From NCBI RefSeq assembly GCF_018130615.1, contig NZ_JAFCKB010000011.1:164565-228564 (forward strand): a DNA stretch of 64,000 nucleotides. The letters run 5' to 3'. Shown here in pieces: positions 36,986-43,486 of the stretch. Position numbers and translations under genes: made by a program. How positions within the stretch are numbered: position 1 is the stretch's first letter; each line of letters starts with the position of its first letter. The notes beneath the pieces were generated by a model, which was not told where the DNA came from, made no database searches, and saw nothing but the letters and a program-made list of their open reading frames with translations. This DNA is from Bradyrhizobium manausense (GTDB lineage Bacteria; Pseudomonadota; Alphaproteobacteria; Rhizobiales; Xanthobacteraceae).

Positions 36986-37325
36986 GGCCGGGCCTCCAAA
37001 CGATCAAAAGCACGCACAGTGCCGAAAACGTCTTTGATTGCATTACGCAAAATGCAAGGCGCGGCACGCGCCCCGACCGACCGGCACGCCAGAACCCAAG
37101 CCATGCCAATGGCTTGCGGTTCGACCGGCGAGCCCCTTTTATCTCGCCGTCCTGCCGTCGTGGTCCCCCGGCCGCCCCCGACTGTTTGCGAGCGCTTGCG
37201 ATAGTGATCGTTACCCGAAGGGCCGAGACACCCGTAGGGTGGCTCGGTGAGGAGCGAAGCGACGAGTAGAGCGCGGGCCGAAGGCATCGCCCATACGCCA
37301 TCAGCTTGCGAACCCGCACACTTGG
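36986..37325. other. Candidate oriT region between relaxase and lytic transglycosylase genes
   Basis: 340 nt with no gene and many dyads. A perfect 8-bp stem with a 4-nt loop (CAAGCCAT / ATGGCTTG) is at 37097-37116. GGCGCG / CGCGCC flank GCA near 37060. An interrupted 25-bp dyad (CCGAG-A-CACCC, GTA, GGGTG-G-CTCGG) lies at 37223-37247. Position next to the relaxase gene and density of hairpins suit an origin of transfer. The nic site cannot be named from sequence alone. Confidence 0.5.
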
Positions 37326-38177
37326 TCATTGCAATACTCCCGCACCCGATCGAGGGACGAACACACCAATGGGCCGGGGGACCATGGGCGAAACATCAGG
37401 CGCCGAGATTGCAGTCGTGGCGCCGCTCAATGGCACGAGCGCCGGCAACCGATCGCGCGTTTTCATGAGATCGGACCGCATAACGAATGGCGTCGCAGCT
37501 GCTGGTGACTGTCCGGTGGACGTCCACCTCGGCGGCAGTTCGATGGCAAGCAGATTTGCAAGCTTTGCGACGTATGCTCGCGTCTCGTCTGGCAAAGAGC
37601 CACCTGCGAGATGCTCTTCATACCGAGATGGTCCCGCGTTGTACGCAGCAAAGACGCCAGGCGAACCATACCGATCGAGCAGTTCACGCAGATAGGCCGT
37701 GCCGGCCAGAATATTGTCGTGCGGGTCGTAGGGGTCGTTCCCGAGATTGTAGCGCTCGCGAAGTTCCGCCCAAGTCGCCGGCATGATTTGCATTAGCCCC
37801 ATTGCGCCTTTTGGCGATCTGGCGTGCACGTCACCATCACTCTCGATGCTTAGAACTGATCGGATCCAGTTCGGAGCGATCGCAAAGCGTTGTGAGGCTT
37901 CATTGATGAAGCCGACAAATGAGTGAGCGGTCTGACTGATCGCCGGCTGCGCGGCTGATCCGCTCTGGGCCAAAGCAGCACTGTCGAACGCGGTCAGAAG
38001 AAGCATCAGGGGCACGACAGCACAAATGCGCGTGCCCAACCGACCCGAGCACGCGGTCGGCCTCGCGCCAGCCTTGCAGACATCGATCGAGACAGAGGAA
38101 TGTCCCCGCAAACGATCGAACAAGGGAATGGCGGGGAGAACGCGTCGAATACGCACAATCACTCCTCCCAGGTCCAC
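37326..38177 (-). CDS. Lytic transglycosylase (VirB1-like)
   Basis: 283 residues; GTG start overlapping traF by 19 nt. A signal region (RICAVVPLMLLLTAFDSAALAQ) sits after an unusually long basic N-terminus. The SLT domain follows: FAIAPNWIRSVLSIESDGDVHARSPKGAMGLMQIMPATWAELRERYNLGNDPYDPHDNILAGTAYLRELLDRYGSPGVFAAYNAGPSRYEE, with catalytic Glu in SIESDG. It opens peptidoglycan so the secretion channel can assemble. Last gene of the rdfS-repA-traF run. Confidence 0.93.
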   Translation of the reverse strand: MDLGGVIVRIRRVLPAIPLFDRLRGHSSVSIDVCKAGARPTACSGRLGTRICAVVPLMLLLTAFDSAALAQSGSAAQPAISQTAHSFVGFINEASQRFAIAPNWIRSVLSIESDGDVHARSPKGAMGLMQIMPATWAELRERYNLGNDPYDPHDNILAGTAYLRELLDRYGSPGVFAAYNAGPSRYEEHLAGGSLPDETRAYVAKLANLLAIELPPRWTSTGQSPAAATPFVMRSDLMKTRDRLPALVPLSGATTAISAPDVSPMVPRPIGVFVPRSGAGVLQ

Positions 38178-38671
38178 ACCGGCATCGCACGGCCGATCAC
38201 GCTAGATGCCGGAAGAAATCCAAAATACCGGCCATCAAGAGAGTCGTCCGACTGCCAATTCATCAGGAACAGCTCGCCGTCGCCGACGACGCGGCAGCCC
38301 TGCCATTTCGGCAGCGGCCTGCCTCGACTGTCGTGATCCTTCGCCTCGCCCACTGCGACGTCGTCGACCGAAATCGTGAGGCCGGTTCTGCAAACACTCT
38401 GCCCTGGAAGGGCGAGCACGCGTTTCAGCATCGGGACGCCAGTGGGCAAATAGCCGTTGAGGTCGAGGAAGGTCGCGAGCGGCTCTGGCGGCTGCACGGC
38501 GACCAATTCAGTGACTTGGAATTGGTCCGCCGGTCGGAGGCGGTAAAGACCGATCGGCACGCTGGCGGATGCGTTCCAGATGTAAAGCGGAAGCGGCTCC
38601 AGGACGATCGTCGCGATGAGCGCAGCAGCCACCCCAATCGTCTCGACCAGCATCGTTAGGCGGCCCGTCAT
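38159..38671 (-). CDS. traF: TraF, S26-type signal peptidase for pilin maturation
   Basis: 170 residues. Catalytic Ser is in SASVPIGLYRL and Lys in MLKRVLALPG, with an N-terminal membrane anchor (VAAALIATIVLEPLPLYIW). C-terminal GELFLMNWQSDDSLDGRYFGFLPASSVIGRA is the S26 box. In RP4, TraF cyclises the TrbC pilin, and trbC is present here. ATGA overlap with the DUF2840 gene upstream. Confidence 0.93.
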   Translation of the reverse strand: MTGRLTMLVETIGVAAALIATIVLEPLPLYIWNASASVPIGLYRLRPADQFQVTELVAVQPPEPLATFLDLNGYLPTGVPMLKRVLALPGQSVCRTGLTISVDDVAVGEAKDHDSRGRPLPKWQGCRVVGDGELFLMNWQSDDSLDGRYFGFLPASSVIGRAMPVWTWEE

Positions 38672-39132
38672 CGCATCACCTTTTGGCGATGAAGCCAGGC
38701 TTGATGGCGCGCTTTCGTATACGGGCGCGGGCTTTCGTTAACGGACAGGCGGTTATGAACGTGATGCCAATGATCAGGCGCGACATCAGCTGGATCGATG
38801 CCAAGTGCCTCGACGGCATCGACCATCTGCAGCACACGCTCAACCTTCGGCCAGCCCGACAGGCGCAGCAAAATCTCCCCGCCGGGTGTCACATAAGGGA
38901 CGGTCGAGCAGCGCTGTCCCGGTGCGACCGCGCGCAAGATGTCGATCCGCGAAATGATCGTGCCAAAGTCGTTGGAGGTCCAGCGGACGAAAGCAAAGAC
39001 GCTGCCGGGCGCAAATGACAGGACGCGCCGATGGCGATCAAGCTTCCGTTCCTTGACGATACGACCGAACCGAATGCGGTTTTCGATGCGTTTCTCAAGC
39101 CACAGCACTTCTACTTCGGTAAGATCGCTCAC
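38668..39132 (-). CDS. DUF2840 protein
   Basis: 154 residues from GTG 39132, preceded by GGGAG; an upstream start would add 21 residues without similarity. TEVEVLWLEKRIENRIRFGRIVKERKLDRHRRVLSFAPGSVFAFVRWTSNDFGT and LLRLSGWPKVERVLQMVDAVEALGIDPADVAPDHWHHVHNRL match DUF2840, a family found with repA and traF in such elements. Function unknown. Confidence 0.88.
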   Translation of the reverse strand: MSDLTEVEVLWLEKRIENRIRFGRIVKERKLDRHRRVLSFAPGSVFAFVRWTSNDFGTIISRIDILRAVAPGQRCSTVPYVTPGGEILLRLSGWPKVERVLQMVDAVEALGIDPADVAPDHWHHVHNRLSVNESPRPYTKARHQAWLHRQKVMR

Positions 39133-39351
39133 GCCGCCGCTCCCTGATGCTGGAACGGAGTGCGGTGAGCGTTGGGGCCGGTGAAAGACTGGCACGGCTT
39201 CTGCCGGCGAGCAGGATTGACGGCCCCCCGCTGCAAGTCACCTTCAATGCGGCTGGTCGTCTGGTCCGTTAGAAGAAATCCGAAGGATTTCTGGTTAGTA
39301 AAGTTAGAGCGGCTGGAAAGCTCGCAGAAGCAAGCTCTTAAGCTCGATTCC

Positions 39352-39416
39352 GGTCCCCGATAGCACGAGGATCGGGTCCCCGAAAGCACGAGGGTTGCGG
39401 TCCCCGATAGCACGAG
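39352..39416. repeat. Three 18-bp direct repeats (iteron-like) next to repA
   Basis: GGTCCCCGATAGCACGAG occurs at 39352-39369 and 39399-39416, with a one-base variant (GAAAGC) at 39375-39392. Starts are 23 and 24 nt apart, about two helical turns, as in Rep-binding iterons. The array lies immediately after the repA stop (39422) in the 289-nt gap before DUF2840. Likely a RepA-bound origin or a handcuffing control site. Confidence 0.7.
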
Positions 39417-39421
39417 TTGAT

Positions 39422-40303
39422 TCACAGGTTGTCCTCCGAATTTGGAACGAGACCGCGCCGGCGCAGGCGTGCCGTTAAGGGATGAACAGGCTGAGGGGCG
39501 AAGTTCAGCCGCTCGGTACCGTTCGGATCGCGCGTCAGCGCGAGCTGATAGCCGGGCAATGTCTGGCGCTGAACGATCTGGCGTATGTCGTAAGCAAAGT
39601 GCTTGAGCGGGGAGAGGATGCCGGACTTGGCATGGAGGTGCACAAGGTCAAAGCTCCAGCCGCCGTCCTGGCGTCCACCGTGCTTGCGCACGAGCCGGTA
39701 GAGCCATCGTTCAAGTCCGCCCGTCAGCTCGAAATAAGCGCGATCGATCGTCAGCACGAGCGCGTCGTCGATGACGCCGGCATAGAACCAATCAGGCAGG
39801 ATCAATTCGAGTCCAAATGGACGACCGTTTGCATCGGCCGTCTCCTTCCACTCGTTGATCCAGGAGAAGCGATGCCGCCGCCGTTCTGTGGGTTGGCGGA
39901 TCGACGTCATCACTGTCGTTGACTGAAGTCTGTCGAGACCAGCCTTCAGCCGGTCATAGTCGCGCGCGCTGGTGCCACGGCCGACAAACGTCAGAATCTC
40001 GTACGGCGTTGCAGCCATCAAGCGCGACGTTTTCAAACCCGCGTCACGCGCTTCGACAATCTGGGACGCTGCCCAGATCAGAACGTCCGCATCCCAGATG
40101 GTCGCCATGCCGTGTTCCGGCACGGCTTCGACCCGAATTGCGATCGCACCCGCACGGAAATCGATCGGCACAATTCGCTTGGTCTTTGCCAGCGAAAAGA
40201 ACGGATATGCCATCAGATCCTGCGCATCGCGGGGCGCAAGATCGCCGGGTAGCGCCCGGAAGAGCTCAAGCTGATCGCGCTCGGAATGGTGTTTGCGCCG
40301 CAT
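39422..40303 (-). CDS. repA: Replication initiator RepA
   Basis: 293 residues from ATG 40303; a GTG at 40318 is less likely, with no ribosome site. The protein matches the RepA replication-initiator family: DLMAYPFFSLAKTKRIVPIDFRAGAIAIRVEAVPEHGMATIWDADVLIWAASQIVEARDAG, TPYEILTFVGRGTSARDYDRLKAGLDRLQSTTV and GGLERWLYRLVRKHGGRQDGGWSFDLVHLHAKSG. It binds iterons and opens an origin. In an ICE it would maintain the excised circle. It lies 22 nt after the excisionase-like gene. Confidence 0.92.
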   Translation of the reverse strand: MRRKHHSERDQLELFRALPGDLAPRDAQDLMAYPFFSLAKTKRIVPIDFRAGAIAIRVEAVPEHGMATIWDADVLIWAASQIVEARDAGLKTSRLMAATPYEILTFVGRGTSARDYDRLKAGLDRLQSTTVMTSIRQPTERRRHRFSWINEWKETADANGRPFGLELILPDWFYAGVIDDALVLTIDRAYFELTGGLERWLYRLVRKHGGRQDGGWSFDLVHLHAKSGILSPLKHFAYDIRQIVQRQTLPGYQLALTRDPNGTERLNFAPQPVHPLTARLRRRGLVPNSEDNL

Positions 40304-40325
40304 AGTCACTGCTCTCACGCGGCTA

Positions 40326-40607
40326 TCAGCGACGTTCCTGACCTGCGTAGGGACGCAGGGCCGGATGCTTCTTGGCGGGCAGCACGGTCCCCTTTCCGGG
40401 ATCGGATGTCGACGTCTTGGCGCCGCGATCGGCCCACGCTTTCAGCTCATCGACGGCGTAGACAACACGTCCGCCAATCTTCCGATACGTCGGTCCAGTA
40501 CCGTACGTGCGGTGCTTCTCGAGCGTGCGACCGGACAGGCCAAGGTAACGCGCGGCCTCAGGTGTACGCAGAAATCGCGGGGGAAGACCGGCCATCGGAT
40601 CGGACAT
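40326..40607 (-). CDS. rdfS: AlpA-type helix-turn-helix protein, probable recombination directionality factor (RdfS-like)
   Basis: 93 residues from ATG 40607 with GGAG 8 nt upstream. PPRFLRTPEAARYLGLSGRTLEKHRTYGTGPTYRKIGGRVVYAVDELKAWADRGAKTSTSD is an AlpA/MerR-like winged helix used by excisionases. In ICEMlSymR7A, RdfS drives excision and its gene precedes conjugation genes under FseA control. Here the same place is taken upstream of repA, DUF2840, traF and the transglycosylase. The C-terminus is basic and Pro-rich. The symbol rests on family and synteny, not on direct evidence. Confidence 0.75.
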   Translation of the reverse strand: MSDPMAGLPPRFLRTPEAARYLGLSGRTLEKHRTYGTGPTYRKIGGRVVYAVDELKAWADRGAKTSTSDPGKGTVLPAKKHPALRPYAGQERR

Positions 40608-40739
40608 TTGAGAACTCCAGGAGGACAGCGCACTACGCGCGGCTAGGCCGGCGTGTGTGCGGTCATCATGGAGGAGCACGATCTCGGAGGGGGATGCCGA
40701 ATGTTGGGGGTACGATTTTCGGCACCCCTGGGGACTGCG

Positions 40740-41318
40740 CTACTCGTCCTTGCGCCCGGGCCGGAGGAGTTTGCCGTAACCACCGCGCATCAACGCGCGG
40801 CCGCCTTGCACCAAGCGAATTGTTCGATTGCGTAGATCATGCGTCTTCCAAGCGCGATCGGGAATGCGTTTTTTGCCGAACAGCGCTTCGGCGATTACGC
40901 GATAACTTCCGCCGGCGCTATGCGCATCGAGCGCGCGGATCGCGGCGCTCAGACGTTCGCGCCGCTGTTTAGATAGTGTGTGAAATGCCGGACCTGGCAC
41001 TCGTCCATTCATCGCGCGCCAAAGCCGGCGGGCTGCATACACACGTGCGTCGAAATCGTCGTCAAACGGCAGATCGGCCGCATATGGCGCGCCGGGCACT
41101 GGCGCGTCTTTAGACCAAACACGGTGATCTACCGCACCGATGCGAAGCACGGCATGCCAGCCGTCGACGGCGCGGCGCACCTGGCCAGTTGTAAGGTCAA
41201 GCAGTGGCTGAGACGCCGACACGAGGTCGGCCGTCGGGGCAACCGTCACCGGGACGACCGTCGCTAGAACCTCCGGCGCCCAAAAGATCGTCTGCTCGTC
41301 GAACGACCTCTGCGGGTC
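40740..41318 (-). CDS. fseA: DUF2285 part of a split FseA-like activator (second frame)
   Basis: The frame encodes DPQRSFDEQTIFWAPEVLATVVP then TVAPTADLVSASQPLLDLTTGQVRRAVDGWHAVLRI, WRAMNGRVPGPAFHTLSKQRRERLSAAIRALDAHSAGGSYRVIAEALFGKKRIPDRAWKTHDLRNRTIRLVQGGRALM. This is DUF2285, an extended-turn helix-turn-helix domain. The first usable start in this frame is GTG 41249, but about 23 residues of likely domain sequence precede it without any ATG, GTG or TTG. The frame is +1 relative to the DUF6499 ORF that ends inside it. In ICEMlSymR7A, FseA is made by +1 ribosomal frameshifting joining DUF6499 and DUF2285 and activates excision. The fused product here would be 256 residues. Confidence 0.82.
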   Translation of the reverse strand, partial: DPQRSFDEQTIFWAPEVLATVVPVTVAPTADLVSASQPLLDLTTGQVRRAVDGWHAVLRIGAVDHRVWSKDAPVPGAPYAADLPFDDDFDARVYAARRLWRAMNGRVPGPAFHTLSKQRRERLSAAIRALDAHSAGGSYRVIAEALFGKKRIPDRAWKTHDLRNRTIRLVQGGRALMRGGYGKLLRPGRKDE

Positions 41319-41325
41319 ATGGGCG
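41316..41325 (-). other. Candidate +1 frameshift site of the fseA-like gene
   Basis: Read leftward: CGC CCA TGA C in frame 0; slipping past one base gives CAT or GAC in the DUF2285 frame. The +1 frame has its last stop (TGA of AAG TGA CTG) about 45 nt earlier, so the shift must occur between there and this stop. Confidence 0.55.
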
Positions 41326-41511
41326 AAAGCAGATGCCCCACTTCCTCCTGAATTCGGCAGTCACTTCGCCGTTCGGACTTTTGGCAATCATCACCTCGTA
41401 CTCACGCCGATAGTCGGCATTGCGGCGGAGACATTCCCAGGCGATGTCGGTGACGTCCGCGTCTTGTAGGCTCTTGTAGGAATCCGGCGACCGCCAGTCG
41501 AATTCAGGCAT
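41317..41511 (-). CDS. fseA: DUF6499 part of a split FseA-like activator (first frame)
   Basis: 64 residues from ATG 41511: PEFDWRSPDSYKSLQDADVTDIAWECLRRNADYRREYEVM, then EFRRKWGICFRP and TGA at 41319-41317. This is the DUF6499 domain, which in FseA contacts DUF2285 and is the target of QseM. The stop context is CCA TGA C; UGAC is a poor termination context also used in the prfB frameshift. AGGAGG lies inside the coding region about 21 nt before the CCA. Skipping one base at the stop enters the DUF2285 frame directly. Alternatives are two separate proteins or a disabling frameshift mutation. Confidence 0.82.
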   Translation of the reverse strand: MPEFDWRSPDSYKSLQDADVTDIAWECLRRNADYRREYEVMIAKSPNGEVTAEFRRKWGICFRP

Positions 41512-41594
41512 TGCTTCCGCCCCTTTGCACGCTGCCAACAACGATTGCGCCGCAATAGGTATGAACGAGGCGGTTGTAGGAAGACCCTAGTTTG

Positions 41595-41608
41595 GCACCA
41601 CGTGGTGC
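41595..41608. promoter_or_regulatory. Perfect 14-bp palindrome between qseM and fseA genes
   Basis: GCACCACGTGGTGC lies in the 165-nt gap before the DUF6499 start. It could be an operator for the fseA-like gene (for example a LuxR-type or MarR-type dimer), or form an RNA hairpin after qseM. Confidence 0.4.
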
Positions 41609-41676
41609 ACCGGAATGACCACCCACTAGAAGAAGCAAACAATTCTGCCTGCAAGAGACCAGCCGGTGGTTTTGTT

Positions 41677-41949
41677 CTATTTCGAGCCGGTGCCGCGCAA
41701 GAGGCGCCCCTGCTCGGTCACCCATTTGGCGCGGGTAAGATGACTCTGATATGCGCTCCGCGCACGGTCCGGCTCCCGCACCGGATCGATATGCAGCACG
41801 ATTCGAGCAACTTCCATCCAGTCAGCCCCGTCGCTTTCCGCCTGCAGAAGGCGCATGTAGGTCACCACATGCCGCTCATCGTAGGCAGTGAGAATTTGAT
41901 CTGCAGGCGCAGCATCGGCGACGTCTGGGTCGAGCGGCGGCTTCCTCAT
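41677..41949 (-). CDS. qseM: Lone DUF2285 protein, QseM-like antiactivator
   Basis: 90 residues. DQILTAYDERHVVTYMRLLQAESDGADWMEVARIVLHIDPVREPDRARSAYQSHLTRAKWVTEQG is a DUF2285 domain without DUF6499, and strongly acidic in its first 50 residues. In ICEMlSymR7A, QseM is such a protein and blocks both TraR and FseA, so only a few cells become donors. Here it lies upstream of the split fseA gene and is divergent from a small XRE gene, as qseM and qseC are. Identity is by domain, size and context. Confidence 0.82.
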   Translation of the reverse strand: MRKPPLDPDVADAAPADQILTAYDERHVVTYMRLLQAESDGADWMEVARIVLHIDPVREPDRARSAYQSHLTRAKWVTEQGRLLRGTGSK

Positions 41950-41967
41950 AAGACTCCACGCCTTAGA

Positions 41968-41982
41968 TTAGACAATTTCTAA
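41968..41982 (-). promoter_or_regulatory. Dyad and -10-like box before qseM
   Basis: TTAGA and TCTAA flank CAATT. Read leftward, TCTAAT overlaps it as a 5/6 match to TATAAT, 19-34 nt before the qseM start. A likely core promoter and repressor site. Confidence 0.4.
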
Positions 41983-42047
41983 CACGCGGGCCGGAAGGAG
42001 CAGAAGCGTTAAAGCTGTCGCGGGAGCCGTCCGGAGGGCGTTTTGTA

Positions 42048-42076
42048 GAGAATACTCCGTGGTGAAATACTCTTCA
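42048..42076 (+). promoter_or_regulatory. Tandem AATACTC repeats before qseC (candidate QseC operators)
   Basis: AATACTC at 42051-42057 and 42066-42072, 15 nt apart, each next to GA-rich flanks (GAGAATACTCC, TGAAATACTCTT). They end 24 nt before the qseC start. Small XRE repressors bind such paired sites in divergent promoters. Confidence 0.4.
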
Positions 42077-42095
42077 AGGACATGCCCTCTCGCGT

Positions 42096-42344
42096 ATGGA
42101 TATACGCGAAATACTTGCAATCAATTTGCGGAAGCTCCGGCAGGCCCGTGGTTTGTCACAGGAGGAATTGGCTCATCGTGCTGAAATTGACCGCACTTAT
42201 ATCAGCGCACTCGAGCGAAGCGTTTATGCGGCGGGTATCGACGTTGTCGATCGGCTCGCGCGCAGCCTGGGTGTCGAGGCCGCCGACCTGCTCACTCGGC
42301 CGCCCGCAAGCGCCAAGAAAAAGACTCGGGGGCAGGCCGAGTGA
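42096..42344 (+). CDS. qseC: Small XRE-family repressor, QseC-like
   Basis: 82 residues, ATG 42096: MDIREILAINLRKLRQARGLSQEELAHRAEIDRTYISALERSVYAAGIDVVDRLARSLGVEAADLL is a complete XRE helix-turn-helix, followed by a short basic tail. No clear ribosome site is close, so translation may be weak. In ICEMlSymR7A, QseC represses qseM and forms a switch with it from a divergent promoter. The same divergent pair is present here, with a 146-nt gap containing dyads and direct repeats. Confidence 0.82.
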   Translation: MDIREILAINLRKLRQARGLSQEELAHRAEIDRTYISALERSVYAAGIDVVDRLARSLGVEAADLLTRPPASAKKKTRGQAE

Positions 42345-42404
42345 TTGATGTCGAGCCGCTCGATCCGGCGGCCGTTTGCGCGCACTGATGCCTGGAAGGA
42401 TGAG

Positions 42405-42434
42405 AAGCCCCGCCCGGCGGACCGGACGGGGCTT
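42405..42434. terminator. Bidirectional hairpin between qseC and the DUF736 gene
   Basis: AAGCCCCG and CGGGGCTT form the stem, with an inner CCGG / CCGG pairing, between convergent genes that end at 42344 and 42447. No long T run follows on either side, so termination may be partial. Confidence 0.55.
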
Positions 42435-42446
42435 GGTGGGGCGCCC

Positions 42447-42767
42447 TTACTCGCCGGTCTTGCGCGGCCGCGACCAGAGCAGGGTGTAGCCCTCACCCCC
42501 TTCGTCGTCGAACAGGTTCGCGTAGATCGGCGCGTTGAACGAGGGATCATCGAGCTTGAGCGAGAGGTAGTCGCGGCCCTCTTCGGAACGCTTCGACCAG
42601 GCCGCGCCGATCTCCGCCCGGCCCACATAGATGCGGTGGCTGGGAGCGTTGTCATTGGATCGGTTGGTCTCGGCGACGATGCGGACGCCCTTGGCCTTCA
42701 GGCTCAGGGTCACGATCTCGCCCTGGAATTCGTTGCCGACCTTCTTGAAAGAACCGATGTTAGCCAT
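42447..42767 (-). CDS. DUF736 protein
   Basis: 106 residues from ATG 42767. MANIGSFKKVGNEFQGEIVTLSLKAKGVRIVAETNRSNDNAPSHRIYVGRAEIGAAWSKRSEEGRDYLSLKLDDPSFNAPIYANLFDDEGGEGYTLLWSR is a full DUF736 domain, a family nearly confined to plasmids and ICEs. The function is not established. Its leader (42793-42822) is almost the same as that of the DUF2493 gene 12 kb away, so the two probably share regulation and once were close. Confidence 0.92.
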   Translation of the reverse strand: MANIGSFKKVGNEFQGEIVTLSLKAKGVRIVAETNRSNDNAPSHRIYVGRAEIGAAWSKRSEEGRDYLSLKLDDPSFNAPIYANLFDDEGGEGYTLLWSRPRKTGE

Positions 42768-42792
42768 GTCACTTCTCCTGTTGTGTTTCGAG

Positions 42793-42822
42793 CCCGCGAC
42801 CACCGCGGCCTCGATGGCGATC
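42793..42822 (-). promoter_or_regulatory. Leader element shared by the DUF736 and DUF2493 genes (copy 1)
   Basis: A 30-nt block, GC-rich, nearly identical to 54713-54743. It contains imperfect complementary halves around GTGG. It lies 26 nt before the DUF736 start. Confidence 0.45.
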
Positions 42823-42833
42823 TAGGGCCGGAG

Positions 42834-43486
42834 ACGATCGGCGACGCACCCGCTTGGGCCGGAGCGCAGCGGAGGACGTCGTTGTGGCGACTTTTTTGCC
42901 TCGCGAGGAATGGGCGAAGCCCAGGGGAAAAAAGTCGTATCAACGGCGTTGCGGCTCAGACGATCGAGGCGAAGCCGGTCTTCGGCCAGATCAAGCCATC
43001 AACGAGGCCACGTGCGTCCGCGTGCTGAACCGCAATCTCGGGAGACCGAGGTGGCTTATCTCGGTTTTGCTGAACAAGAGGTCGGAACGATTCGGCGCAG
43101 AAAGAGAAACAATCTCCTGCAAAGGGCGGCATCGTCTCCCAAGAACGGATCGAGGTGACCGCTCTGCCGCGGCTGCGTGGGCCAGAGCGAATGCCGGCAG
43201 CTTGATCGAGGAGTTCCGAAGAGGACCGCCTCGCACGTGCTCAGGTTTCGACCATCCCCGTTCACCGCGCTGATATACGCGCACCAGTTCGACGATGAAC
43301 GCAGGAAACGGTCATTCCTCGGGGCATGCGGCCGTAAGGCCGTGTACCCATAAACCCGGCGGCCTGATGCGACCAAAGCAATGTCTGCTTTGCCCCTAGA
43401 GCGACCGACTTCGGGCGGCAGCGCAATATGTCGCGATGGACCATAAGCCGTCCTCGCCCTCCGGCCATAAAGCGGATCTACGACGA
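42834..43486. other. Non-coding stretch at the left edge of the IclR cargo block
   Basis: 650 nt without a recognisable gene. The first part (GGAGCGCAGCGGAGGA and a T-rich patch) resembles sequence after the second leader copy at 54780-54840 and is therefore ICE backbone. The junction with the cargo must lie between about 42,930 and 43,490. Confidence 0.45.

Noticed and set aside
37326-38177. Transglycosylase start further downstream at the hydrophobic segment
   Set aside because: No start codon with a ribosome site closer to the signal region; the GTG overlapping traF fits the coupled gene order better.
40740-41249. Stand-alone DUF2285 gene starting at GTG 41249
   Set aside because: Conserved-looking sequence of the domain continues upstream of this codon in the same frame, so a fusion with DUF6499 explains the data better.
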